Shown here piece by piece: positions 45,870-54,464 of a stretch of 64,000 nucleotides of DNA (position 1 is the stretch's first letter; each line of letters begins with the position of its first letter). The translations under genes and the position numbers were made by a program. The DNA is from Glaciecola punicea ACAM 611 (lineage in GTDB: Bacteria > Pseudomonadota > Gammaproteobacteria > Enterobacterales > Alteromonadaceae): assembly GCF_000252165.1 (NCBI RefSeq), contig NZ_BAET01000022.1:43801-107800 (forward strand), given 5' to 3'. The notes under the pieces were generated by a model. The model was given only the letters and a program-made list of their open reading frames with translations, did no database searches and was not told where the DNA came from.

Positions 45870-46868
45870 TTATTTTACCTTTACTAACCAACCGTGCGTG
45901 TCTGGCGCTTTACCCCATTGGATGTCATTAAGTGCCTGCCTGAGCTTCATAGTAGTAGGTCCGGCTGCGCCGCTGCCGACTGTGTATTCTGTATCTTTAT
46001 GAACAAATGTACCTACTGGGGTCAGCACCGCTGCCGTGCCCGACAGCGCGGCCTCTGTGCCTGGTTTACTAGCGCGTTCTAATAGTTCTTTTACCGTTAA
46101 GCTGCGCTCACTAACCTGCATACCAAGGTCTTTAGCTAAGGTTAATATAGAGTTTCGAGTGACGCCGTGCAGAAAACTTGAGTCTAGCGCTTTGGTGATA
46201 ATTTCATTGCCGTCGATAAGCAGAAAGTTAGCAGCGCCTGTTTCTTGTACATCGCCATTGGGGCAAAACAGTATTTGGTCGGCCTGCACTTCTTTTTGCG
46301 CCTTCATGATGGGCGGCAAAGCGCTGGCATAATTACCACCGCTTTTAACCATGCCCATATGCGGTGCACAGCGCATACCGTCTTCATCTAGCAGCAGTCG
46401 TAAAGGTTTAGCGCCGCCAGCAAAATAATCGCCCACGGGAGATAAAAGTACATATAACATAGATGACAGCGAGGGCGCTGCGGCTTTGCCGATAGACGCT
46501 TCGATGCCAATATGTGTGGGGCGAATATACATAGATCCTGGTGGCTCGGGGACATCGTTTGCGTATTGACCAACAATATTGAGGATCATGTCGCTTATTT
46601 GCTGTTTATCAACGTTTGGTAACGACAGTAATTGACTGCTTTGGGCAAAGCGTGCAATGTTCTGATCCATTCTGAAAGTATAAATGCTGCCATCGCTGTG
46701 GCGAAAAGCTTTTAAGCCTTCAAAGCACGTGCTTGAGTAGTGCAAAACATGCGCACCTGGGTGTAAGTTTATGCTTTGTGAACTAACGACTTGCGCATCG
46801 CTCCATTTTTCGTTTTCAAAGGTTATCATTGTCATTTGAGGCATAAAAACAGTACCGAATACAGCCAT
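45870..46868 (-). CDS. ilvE: Branched-chain amino acid aminotransferase
   Basis: A PLP enzyme of fold type IV, last step of Ile/Leu/Val synthesis and first of their breakdown. The PLP lysine lies in GMVKSGGNYASAL (about 172); other landmarks are LHYSSTCFEGLKAFR, MYIRPTHIG, VQETGAANFLL and the C-terminal AALSGTAAVLTPVG. This layout is of the eukaryotic-like/BCAT group 2. 332 residues. An AGGAAG site lies about 7 bases before the ATG. It is convergent with the histidine kinase. Confidence 0.93.
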   Translation of the reverse strand: MAVFGTVFMPQMTMITFENEKWSDAQVVSSQSINLHPGAHVLHYSSTCFEGLKAFRHSDGSIYTFRMDQNIARFAQSSQLLSLPNVDKQQISDMILNIVGQYANDVPEPPGSMYIRPTHIGIEASIGKAAAPSLSSMLYVLLSPVGDYFAGGAKPLRLLLDEDGMRCAPHMGMVKSGGNYASALPPIMKAQKEVQADQILFCPNGDVQETGAANFLLIDGNEIITKALDSSFLHGVTRNSILTLAKDLGMQVSERSLTVKELLERASKPGTEAALSGTAAVLTPVGTFVHKDTEYTVGSGAAGPTTMKLRQALNDIQWGKAPDTHGWLVKVK

Positions 46869-47185
46869 TTACGTGCTTCCTAAAGTTATATGTTGGTCAT
46901 ATTTGTAGAATGAATATGAGATGGTATAGATTATTGCGAGGATCATCAATAGTAGCCCTTATTCTACAGGGTGATTGGGGAATAGTGTACGTCAACAACA
47001 GAAATAAACCAGAATGCTTTTAGTTATTTTCTAGCTTGGGAAAATAGAGGATGTCTCTTTAGTAAAATAGTCGACGCTATTATGTTCAGTGTTTTTGTTC
47101 ACGATGCTTTGATTGGCCTAGCCTTGTTGGCTTTGTTGATGGCCTTCGTGTATTGGCTTATTTTATTACATCGTCTGGTAGTTCG
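46869..47185. other. Intergenic region upstream of ilvE
   Basis: About 320 bases before the 3' end of the next minus-strand gene. It should contain the ilvE promoter. A short plus frame from 47082 starts with a hydrophobic stretch but runs into the antisense of the next gene and is not called. I see no leader peptide rich in branched-chain residues or a T-box. Confidence 0.4.
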
Positions 47186-47716
47186 CTACTTGCTGACTTT
47201 TACGACTACACACTCAGTTTGTTCTATCTCGTCGCAAATATCTTGTTTACTTATATCAGTGTCGTTTGTATTCACGATCAGTGACCAATAGTCTTGTTCT
47301 TTTGCCTGCAAGGCGTGCTGATTAAGATGGTCGTGCTCTGGCTTTAAAGAGCGAAAACCAGCAAAAAAAGCGCCAATAAAAACGCCATGGCTTATGAAAG
47401 CGATGAAGGTAAACATAGGGCTTATTTGGGCAAAGGCCGGACCAAATAGCACTAGTAAGAACGCGATACACATACCAATTAAAAAGCCCATGGCTGGATA
47501 TTTCAGGTGTAATAACAACATTTTTTTGCCAATGGGTTTACTACTACCTTCTAATTTTTCGCTCGGCGTTTTTTCGTTGGGCTCAACAATTTTAATGCTG
47601 CCGCTTAGAAGGCCCAATTTGCGCATAAGGACTACTTTTGCCTGTTTTGCTTTGTCGTTTGTTGGGTAGGTTGCTATTATTCGTTCATCTAGTGAGTTTG
47701 TCACTGCTGCAGTCAT
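47186..47716 (-). CDS. Unknown protein with two membrane helices
   Basis: A 176-residue protein of unrecognised family. The N-terminal 75 residues look like a small alpha/beta domain (RIIATYPTNDKAKQAKVVLM, GSIKIVEP). Two hydrophobic helices follow at about 73-97 (AMGFLIGMCIAFLLVLFG) and 100-120. The C-terminal soluble tail is acidic (NTNDTDISKQDICDEIEQTE) and ends with VVVKVSK, another possible beta strand. The pattern resembles DUF1269/general-stress membrane proteins where two halves of a ferredoxin-like fold flank a glycine-rich hairpin. An AGG site precedes the ATG. Confidence 0.65.
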   Translation of the reverse strand: MTAAVTNSLDERIIATYPTNDKAKQAKVVLMRKLGLLSGSIKIVEPNEKTPSEKLEGSSKPIGKKMLLLHLKYPAMGFLIGMCIAFLLVLFGPAFAQISPMFTFIAFISHGVFIGAFFAGFRSLKPEHDHLNQHALQAKEQDYWSLIVNTNDTDISKQDICDEIEQTECVVVKVSK

Positions 47717-47838
47717 AGAATTACCTATTTTTAGCTAGAGAAAATTGAAACAAGCGCTTAACACCGAATGAAAGGGTGTTAGTGTTTATTTATGATTGTC
47801 AGAACAAGCCTCAATGGACAATGGGTTTATCTTGATGT

Positions 47839-48405
47839 CTATTTTGACTCGTTGTTAACCGTATAGGTGGCTAGCGAGTCGCTTAAAGACACACAGGCGG
47901 CTTCTAAGCCTTTTGCTAACTCACTCAAAATACTGCTTACCTTGGTAGAACCTGCAGCCATAGAAGCGCTCAGTACTTGTTCAGTGTGCGCTGTCTCAGA
48001 TTCAATAATATATTCGCAAAGTTTTATGTCAGACCCACCTAAGCTTGAAATGCGCTTTATTAATAACGACACAATTTCATTATTAATAGAAGTTTCGTTA
48101 GGGCACGCTTGCCCACGCACTTTTAACAAATTCAGAACATAGTCTTTGTTATTTAAACGCTCACTGTGCAGGTCTTTAATACACTGCAGTAGGGTTTTAC
48201 TGTTGATTAAATCGCTCGCCAGTGACAGCAATGACAAGCTGTCGTAGAGAGCATTATAAGCGTTTTCTAAAGCGTTCACATCTATTGGGAATGCTACGTC
48301 TTCATTACTTCCAATTACCGTTTTTATTACCCTAATCACTGTAACACTCACCCTAAAACGTTGTGTTCGATTGTTTAGAGTATTCAAGTTGTGTGCCAAC
48401 GGCAC
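47839..48405 (-). CDS. Helical protein, possibly ferritin-like DUF2383 type
   Basis: A protein of up to 188 residues made of long helices without membrane segments. The segments NALYDSLSLLSLASDLI, LLKVRGQAC, VSLLIKRISSLGGSDIKLCEYIIESETAHTEQVLSAS follow the spacing of four-helix PA2169/DUF2383 proteins, but identity is low. The GTG start at 48405 has no clear ribosome site, and later GTG codons near 48345 are alternatives. I am unsure of both family and start. It may pair with the adjacent membrane protein as stress genes. Confidence 0.5.
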   Translation of the reverse strand: MPLAHNLNTLNNRTQRFRVSVTVIRVIKTVIGSNEDVAFPIDVNALENAYNALYDSLSLLSLASDLINSKTLLQCIKDLHSERLNNKDYVLNLLKVRGQACPNETSINNEIVSLLIKRISSLGGSDIKLCEYIIESETAHTEQVLSASMAAGSTKVSSILSELAKGLEAACVSLSDSLATYTVNNESK

Positions 48406-48527
48406 CTGCAGATTAAGGCATCATGTAAATGGCGTAAGATCACCAGACACCCTTGAAAACGCGATGTGCTAGTGGGCTTGTTTGCGTCATTTTTACACTC
48501 AGTGGGCATAATTTACCGGAATTGAGC

Positions 48528-48563
48528 GGAAAGCCTCGCCCTTTAGGGCGGGGAGGATGTCAA
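48528..48563 (+). mobile_element. Orphan IS200/IS605-type right end (TnpB guide-RNA-like hairpin)
   Basis: The run GGAAAGCCTCGCCCTTTAGG then GCGGGGAGGATGTCAA forms a hairpin (CCTCGCCC, TTTA loop, GGGCGGGGAGG) ending in TCAA. This is the characteristic 3' end of IS605/IS1341-type elements, where it is both the transposon right end and the scaffold end of the TnpB-associated omega/reRNA. No tnpA or tnpB frame lies on either side, so it is a solo or relic end. The rest of the 48406-48698 gap is AT-rich and otherwise featureless. Confidence 0.65.
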
Positions 48564-48698
48564 ACGTAATTCTTATATAGCTCTTATAAAATATCGCCGT
48601 ATATAAAGGCAAACTAACAGGAGATTAATGTTGGGTTTTTGCTCTTTTTTGCTCCAAATGAGTATATTATAATAGTCTGCTATTTGTGAGGAAAATTA

Positions 48699-49634
48699 AT
48701 GTTCAGTATCTTGCTACCAAAAAGATTACGTTTTGCTGTGTCTATTCTGGTCTTGTCGTTGTCGACAATAGCGCATGCTAATGTCGACAACGACAAGACC
48801 AACGCAGATGTCACTAGCGAATCTCCTGACCGAAACCTCACTGGCTTTGAAGCGCTTGATGAAGAGCAACCCCTATGGGAGTTTGGCGTGGGCGGCGGCG
48901 TAATAGACGTAGCGAACTATCCCGCCTCTAGCGAGCGTAATTTTATCGCCTTAGCCGCACCTTATTTAGTATATCGTGGCGATGTATTTCGAGTGGGTGG
49001 CGGCGGCGCGCGCGCGGTGGTCGTGGAAAAAGGAAACGTTGAGCTTGACCTATCCTTTGGCGGGGCATTTGCCGCCGACAGCGAAGATAACAGCGCACGA
49101 GAGGGTATGCCTGAGCTCGATTTTTTGTTTGAAGTAGGCCCGGAAATCATTTACAAAGTAAAAGACATTTCTTTTGATGGCGGCGGTAATGGCCGACTAA
49201 ACGCAAAACTGCAAACCAGAGCCGTATTTTCCACCGATTTTGGCAGAATTGACCAGCGCGGCTATGTAATAGAGCCAGAGTTGTCTTATCAACAGCGTGG
49301 CGGCCTTTTTGAAAAAACAGGTTTAAACGTATCTTTAAGCGCAACCTTTGCAAGCGAGAAGCTGCATGATTACTTCTATCAGGTCGGCAACGAATTTGTA
49401 AGCGACGAAAGGCAAGCGTATGATGCCAAAGGCGGCTATTTAGGCAGTGAATTATCCATCGGTTTTTCGTTCCCTGTTTTTGAAAACGCGCGCGGATTCT
49501 TGGGTGGCAGCGCTTCCTTTCATCAAGGCTCAGCAAACGAAGACAGTCCTTTATTCGAAGATGACGTTACCTTCAGTATTGGCGCAGGCTTTGTATGGCG
49601 TTTATATGAAAGTGACGCTAAAGCAAGCTGGTAG
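48699..49634 (+). CDS. MipA/OmpV-family outer-membrane protein
   Basis: A beta-barrel protein of 311 residues. The signal peptide ends near AHAN (residue 28). The mature region shows the MipA/OmpV pattern: LWEFGVGGGVIDVANYPAS, APYLVYRGDVFRV and a C-terminal FSIGAGFVWRL. Family members bind or scaffold cell-wall enzymes (MipA) or act as osmo-regulated porins (OmpV). A GAGGAAAATTA site lies before the ATG. Bases coding for the end of the signal peptide and the start of the mature part form a perfect inverted repeat, listed separately. It is followed 9 bases later by roxA. Confidence 0.85.
   Translation: MFSILLPKRLRFAVSILVLSLSTIAHANVDNDKTNADVTSESPDRNLTGFEALDEEQPLWEFGVGGGVIDVANYPASSERNFIALAAPYLVYRGDVFRVGGGGARAVVVEKGNVELDLSFGGAFAADSEDNSAREGMPELDFLFEVGPEIIYKVKDISFDGGGNGRLNAKLQTRAVFSTDFGRIDQRGYVIEPELSYQQRGGLFEKTGLNVSLSATFASEKLHDYFYQVGNEFVSDERQAYDAKGGYLGSELSIGFSFPVFENARGFLGGSASFHQGSANEDSPLFEDDVTFSIGAGFVWRLYESDAKASW
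48749..48800 (+). repeat. Perfect 18-bp inverted repeat within the mipA-like coding sequence
   Basis: GGTCTTGTCGTTGTCGAC at 48749-48766 is the exact inverse of 48783-48800, with a 16-base spacer. It covers codons of about 17-34, the signal-peptide cleavage region. In mRNA this would make a very stable hairpin shortly after initiation. Confidence 0.8.
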
Positions 49635-49643
49635 AACCTACGC

Positions 49644-50822
49644 ATGATTATTAAAAATTTTGACCCACAGCATTTTGTAAAAGAATATTGGCAAAAAAAG
49701 CCCTGCTTAATTAGGCAGTTTGTGCCTAATTTTGTTGATCCCATTGATGAAAACGACTTAGCTGGCTTAGCACAAGAAGAGGGCGTAGACAGCCGTATAG
49801 TCTCGCATTCAGATGGCGCATGGGATGTTCATCAAGGCCCATTTGATGACTTTGAACCCTACTGTAAAGGTGATTGGGCACTGCTGGTGCAAGGGGTAAA
49901 TAATTACATTGATGATGTAAATGCACTAGCCAGCATAGTTGACTTCATTCCCCATTGGCGCTTTGACGATGTAATGGTGAGTTACTCCACCAAAAATGCA
50001 GGCGTTGGCGCACACACCGACCAGTACGATGTGTTTATAATACAAGGTAAGGGCAGCCGCCGCTGGCAGGTAGGTTTACCCATCGATGCTACCACAAACG
50101 CTAAGCTGATTATTCCGCATCCACTACTAAAACAAATAGAAGACTTCGACGCGCTTATTGATGAAGTGCTGCTGCCAGGCGATGCCATTTATATTCCACC
50201 CCAGCACCCACACAAAGGTATGACATTATCGCCATGCTTAAACTATTCACTTGGGTTTAGGGCGCCGACCAACCTAGAAGCGCTCACCGGTTTATTAGAT
50301 GAAAGCGATAGCATAACGCAAGCTCAAAGCCGCTACTGCGACCCTGATATTGCTGAGCTACGCGTAGCAAGTTCATCGCCAATGCAGGTTAGTACGAATG
50401 AGCTTAATAAACTCAAAGACACTATTGTTGAGCTCTTAAATAGCCCTGAAGCAGAACAAGCGCTGCTGCAGTATCTGTCGCGCCAAGGCTTGGCGACTGA
50501 GCAAGAACTGTCGCTTTATGAAATAGCAGATATTAGTGAGGCGGTAGCACAAGGCGAAACCTTTGAAAAATTACCTGGGGTGAAACCTATTTACGCTGAG
50601 CGGCAGCTGCATACGTTTACGTTTTACATTGATGGTAATAGGTTTGAGGTAGATAAGTCTATTTTTACACAAACAGTGACCTTACTTGAGAGCAGGCAGG
50701 TGCAGGGCTTACCCCAAGGCTTCACCTTGCAAACTGCGCAAAGCACACACTGGCTGAATTTATTACTGCAGCTGGTCAACGCCGGTTATTGGGATTTTGC
50801 TGAAAACAGTGATCAACATTAA
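49644..50822 (+). CDS. roxA: Ribosomal oxygenase RoxA (YcfD-like), JmjC/cupin
   Basis: A 2-oxoglutarate and Fe(II)-dependent hydroxylase; E. coli YcfD hydroxylates an arginine of ribosomal protein L16. The N-terminus FVKEYWQKKPCLIRQ is typical. The iron motif HxD lies in GAHTDQYDVF with the distal His in PPQHPHKG, and the 2OG-binding region is in RRWQVG. The C-terminal winged-helix-like part is at about 270-390. 392 residues compares with 373 in E. coli. No strong ribosome site is seen; it lies 9 bases after the mipA-like gene and is likely translated from the same message. Confidence 0.92.
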   Translation: MIIKNFDPQHFVKEYWQKKPCLIRQFVPNFVDPIDENDLAGLAQEEGVDSRIVSHSDGAWDVHQGPFDDFEPYCKGDWALLVQGVNNYIDDVNALASIVDFIPHWRFDDVMVSYSTKNAGVGAHTDQYDVFIIQGKGSRRWQVGLPIDATTNAKLIIPHPLLKQIEDFDALIDEVLLPGDAIYIPPQHPHKGMTLSPCLNYSLGFRAPTNLEALTGLLDESDSITQAQSRYCDPDIAELRVASSSPMQVSTNELNKLKDTIVELLNSPEAEQALLQYLSRQGLATEQELSLYEIADISEAVAQGETFEKLPGVKPIYAERQLHTFTFYIDGNRFEVDKSIFTQTVTLLESRQVQGLPQGFTLQTAQSTHWLNLLLQLVNAGYWDFAENSDQH

Positions 50823-50869
50823 AGGGCGCATCACGCGTCAATGCAATTTACAGTTAAGGAAAATTAATA

Positions 50870-52837
50870 GTGCAAAGCTTACCGCGAGGCAATGTGCCTC
50901 TTCTTACGATACCCGCTATATTGATGCTTTGTTTTTCATTAAGCGCCTGCAGTGACAAGTCAGCGGCGGCTAAACAGAACTCTCAGCAGGACCCAGTTAC
51001 TATGTCCAAGCAAAATGACAATTTACCGAAAAATGGACTGCCACACCATTCCCAAGGAGAAGGCAAGCCTGTCATTTATCAGGTGTTTACCCGCCTGTTC
51101 GGTAACACCAATACCACCAATAAGGAATGGGGCACGCTAGCAGAAAACGGCGTAGGCAAGTTTGACGATTTTACCGACGAAGCGCTGCAAGGTATTCGCG
51201 AACTAGGTGTATCTTACATTTGGTACACCGGCGTTCCTCATCATGCCTTAATCGCAGATTACACCGAATACGGCATTAGTGCAGATGATCCCGATGTAGT
51301 GAAAGGACACGCCGGCTCGCCCTTTGCGGTAAAAGACTACTACAATGTTAACCCCGACCTTGCCAATAATGTTAGCAATCGTATGCAAGAGTTTGAAGCA
51401 CTAATTGCGCGCACGCATGCCAACGATATGAAGGTGATCATAGATATAGTGCCAAACCATGTGGCTCGGCACTATGTTTCGCTAAATAAGCCAGCGGGTA
51501 TTGAAGATTTTGGTGTTAACGACAACACCGATCTAGAGTACTCGCGCGACAATAACTTCTATTATATTGTGGGAGAATCATTTCAAGTACCGACATCTGC
51601 TGACTATGCTCCCTTAGGCGGTGAGAAACACCCACTAGCCGACGCGACATTTAGCGAAACACCGGCTAAATGGAGCGGCAATGGCGCAAGGCAAGCGCAG
51701 CCCGATATCAGCGATTTGTATGAAACCGTTAAGATAAACTACGGCGTGAAACCCGACGGCAGCTACGATTTTGTTAGGCTGCCTGATGAATATAGAACAC
51801 GCGATTATAAAGCGCATCACGCGTTTTGGGCAGACCAAGATTTACCCAACTCATGGTATAAGTTTGAAGATATAGTGCACTTCTGGCTCGATAAAGGTGT
51901 GGATGGTTTTCGCTTTGACATGGCGGAAATGGTGCCTGTGGAGTTTTGGTCTTTTTTAAACTCATCTATTAAAACTAAGCGCCCCGATGCACTGCTGCTT
52001 GCCGAGGTATACCAGCCTCACTTGTACCGTGACTATTTGCATTTAGGTAAAATGGACTACCTGTACAACAAAGTAGACTTTTACGATGCCCTTAAAAGCG
52101 TGATGCAGGGCAATGGGGATATGCAGAGCATTGACGACATACAGCACAGCATGGCCGATATTGAAGCGCATATGCTGCACTTTTTAGAAAATCATGACGA
52201 ACAACGCATTGCCAGCCCCGATTTTGCCGGCAGTGCGCAAAAGGGCAAACCCGCTTTGGTAGTATCAGCGCTTATCAGTCGCTCTCCTACCATGCTTTAC
52301 TTTGGTCAAGAAGTAGGTGAAGACGGCAGTGAAAAGGGGGGTTTTGGCTTACCTACACGCACCAGTATTTTTGATTACGTGGGTGTGCCTGCTCATCAAC
52401 GCTGGATGAATAACGGTAAGTTTGACGGCGGGCAGCTAAGTGAATCTGAAAAAGCGTTAAGGCAGTTTTATATTGATGTGCTTAATATATCGGCGAATCA
52501 CCCGGCAATGCGCGGCGCATACTACAGTATTCATGCGTTTAATATTGGGCTTGATAGTGATTATTCGCAGCAGCAGTTTGCTTTTGTGAGGCAAAGTGAG
52601 GACACGGCGCTGCTAGTACTGAGCAATTTTAGTGAAGAAGCAGTTGACACAACAATACAACTTCCGATTAGCCTAGTGGTAAAGTGGCAGCTTAATGAGG
52701 GGCGACAACCGCTAACAGACTTAATCAGCGAACAGCAAAATACACTCACCGTGGGCAGGAAACGCAGCGTCGCCAGTATAGATGTTAACTTACCGCCGTT
52801 GGGATCGTTTGTGTATGAACTGAGCTTAAAAGATTAA
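50870..52837 (+). CDS. GH13 alpha-amylase-family lipoprotein
   Basis: A glycoside hydrolase on alpha-glucans, probably periplasmic and lipid-anchored (lipobox SACSDK, residue about 27). The four GH13 regions are seen: DIVPNHVAR, nucleophile Asp in GFRFDMAEM (about 348), acid/base Glu in LLAEVYQ (about 378) and ENHDEQR (about 441). The C-terminal beta domain has VLSNFSEE and LPPLGSFVYEL. 655 residues. It starts at GTG with AAGGAAAATTA ahead. It is convergent with a TonB receptor/halogenase-like operon, a usual setting for maltodextrin use in Alteromonadales. Confidence 0.93.
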   Translation: MQSLPRGNVPLLTIPAILMLCFSLSACSDKSAAAKQNSQQDPVTMSKQNDNLPKNGLPHHSQGEGKPVIYQVFTRLFGNTNTTNKEWGTLAENGVGKFDDFTDEALQGIRELGVSYIWYTGVPHHALIADYTEYGISADDPDVVKGHAGSPFAVKDYYNVNPDLANNVSNRMQEFEALIARTHANDMKVIIDIVPNHVARHYVSLNKPAGIEDFGVNDNTDLEYSRDNNFYYIVGESFQVPTSADYAPLGGEKHPLADATFSETPAKWSGNGARQAQPDISDLYETVKINYGVKPDGSYDFVRLPDEYRTRDYKAHHAFWADQDLPNSWYKFEDIVHFWLDKGVDGFRFDMAEMVPVEFWSFLNSSIKTKRPDALLLAEVYQPHLYRDYLHLGKMDYLYNKVDFYDALKSVMQGNGDMQSIDDIQHSMADIEAHMLHFLENHDEQRIASPDFAGSAQKGKPALVVSALISRSPTMLYFGQEVGEDGSEKGGFGLPTRTSIFDYVGVPAHQRWMNNGKFDGGQLSESEKALRQFYIDVLNISANHPAMRGAYYSIHAFNIGLDSDYSQQQFAFVRQSEDTALLVLSNFSEEAVDTTIQLPISLVVKWQLNEGRQPLTDLISEQQNTLTVGRKRSVASIDVNLPPLGSFVYELSLKD

Positions 52838-52933
52838 CAGTGAATATGTTGAGCGAGCGCTTACGCGCAAGTAAGAGAAAGCGCCTGAAACGCGCTTAGT
52901 GATCCGCGGCAGTTGCCCTGATTAAGCGATCAT

Positions 52934-54442
52934 TTAAGTGCTAACCCTGCAGTACTTCTGTAAATAAGCTTTGTGGTCGGGCATTTGTTGCTCAGCCTCG
53001 CGCATTGCACCGGCTATATGAGACAGGTTTTGTTGGCGCTGCTGTTCGGATAAGTTATTTACTAAAGGATGATAAGCTTTGGGTACCAACCCCTGCCCGT
53101 TCATCACTGAAAGCCAGCTTATTTCACTGAACAACTCATTGTTTTCCCTAAATATGCGCCCGCTAGACTGATAGAGTTCGATTTTATTTTGCAGTGAATC
53201 AGGAATAGGCATTGACGCACAATAGCGCCAAAACGCTGAGTCATTTCGCTGGGTAGCTTTATAGTGCAGAATAATAAAATCACGGATGCGCCATAGTTCG
53301 TCATCCGTGTAGCGATTGTAGGTGTCGATATCAACTTGTTGGCACCTGCCACTGGGAAATAACGACAGCAGTCGCATAATTGCTGATTGAATTAACTGTA
53401 AACCTGTGGATTCTAGGGGCTCAATAAATCCTGCGGACAGCCCAATGGCAATGCAGTTGTTTTTCCAAGCTTGTTGGCGTTTTCCATTGATCCAGTTTAG
53501 CTGGCGTGGCTCAGACAAGGCTTTGCTTGGTAAGCGTTTAGCCAAACAGTCAATAGCGAGGTCTTTAGACAGAAACTGTGACGAGAAGACAAAGCCGTTG
53601 CCTATTCTATGCTGCAATGGTATCTGCCACTGCCAGCCGCACTCGTGTGCGGTGGATATTGTGTAAGGTTTTATAGTGGATAAAGACTCACTTGGCTGCG
53701 CTATCGCTGAGTCGCAGGGCAGGTACTGTCGCCAGTCTTCAAAGCCCACCTTAAGCGTTTGCGCGATTAACAGACCTTTGAAGCCAGAGCAATCGATGAA
53801 CAAATCACCTTCAATGAGTTCGCCATTGCTAAGCGCCACTGATGAAATGTCTTGTGTTTGGGCATGCTGATGAACTTTTGTAATCTGTGCGATGATTTTG
53901 TTAACGCCGCGTTTCACCGAAAACGCAGATAGATACTCGGCGTATTTTACTGCATCAAAATGATAAGCATATTTAATATTTGCCATCGCCGAGCGAGACT
54001 GTGCCTGTGGATGGCAAAATTTATTATTCAACGCCGCTTGGTATTCTAGGCAATAGTCAGACAACGGGTCTTCTTTGCCCTGTAGCTTATCTTTGAGCCA
54101 ATAATGATGAAAAGGGATGCCATTCATGTTCACGCCATAAGGCCCAAAGGGGTGCATATACTGATGCCCCTTTTTATACCAGTCGTGAAACTCTATACCC
54201 AGTTTAAATGAGCCATGCGTAAAACTAAGAAATTCAGCCTCATCAATCCCCAGCATTTGATTAAATTCAAGTATTGATGGGATAGTTGCTTCACCCACAG
54301 ATACTGTACCAATGGTTTTTGATTCAATCAGTGTAATGGCGAAGCGGTCGCGCGGCAGTAGATGCGATAGCGCAGCAGCGGTCATCCATCCCGCTGAACC
54401 GCCGCCGACTATTACTACTTTTGATTTTTTTTCTGTGTCCAT
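52934..54442 (-). CDS. Flavin-dependent tryptophan-halogenase-family protein
   Basis: An FAD-dependent enzyme of 502 residues. The FAD motif GGGSAGWMTAAAL is at 13-25, VGEATIPS follows, the halogenase lysine is in FKLGIEFHDW (about 79), the family WxWxIP motif reads WQWQIP (about 269), and the PLEST segment holds the glutamate near 345. Core halogenase residues therefore look intact. Genes of this family sit next to TonB receptors in many marine and plant-associated bacteria, where the true substrate is mostly unknown. It starts 22 bases after the TonB receptor stop, clearly in one operon. Confidence 0.9.
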   Translation of the reverse strand: MDTEKKSKVVIVGGGSAGWMTAAALSHLLPRDRFAITLIESKTIGTVSVGEATIPSILEFNQMLGIDEAEFLSFTHGSFKLGIEFHDWYKKGHQYMHPFGPYGVNMNGIPFHHYWLKDKLQGKEDPLSDYCLEYQAALNNKFCHPQAQSRSAMANIKYAYHFDAVKYAEYLSAFSVKRGVNKIIAQITKVHQHAQTQDISSVALSNGELIEGDLFIDCSGFKGLLIAQTLKVGFEDWRQYLPCDSAIAQPSESLSTIKPYTISTAHECGWQWQIPLQHRIGNGFVFSSQFLSKDLAIDCLAKRLPSKALSEPRQLNWINGKRQQAWKNNCIAIGLSAGFIEPLESTGLQLIQSAIMRLLSLFPSGRCQQVDIDTYNRYTDDELWRIRDFIILHYKATQRNDSAFWRYCASMPIPDSLQNKIELYQSSGRIFRENNELFSEISWLSVMNGQGLVPKAYHPLVNNLSEQQRQQNLSHIAGAMREAEQQMPDHKAYLQKYCRVST

Positions 54443-54464
54443 GTTTCTATCATTTAGCTAATGC

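Noticed and set aside
47082-47291. Plus-strand 69-codon frame with a hydrophobic start
   Set aside because: Its second half is antisense to the conserved-looking 47186-47716 gene, there is no ribosome site, and the hydrophobic stretch can arise from AT-rich sequence.
49147-49536. Minus-strand 129-codon frame inside the mipA-like gene
   Set aside because: Lies wholly opposite a gene with signal peptide and family motifs; the translated product is Arg/Leu/His-rich, typical of an antisense shadow.
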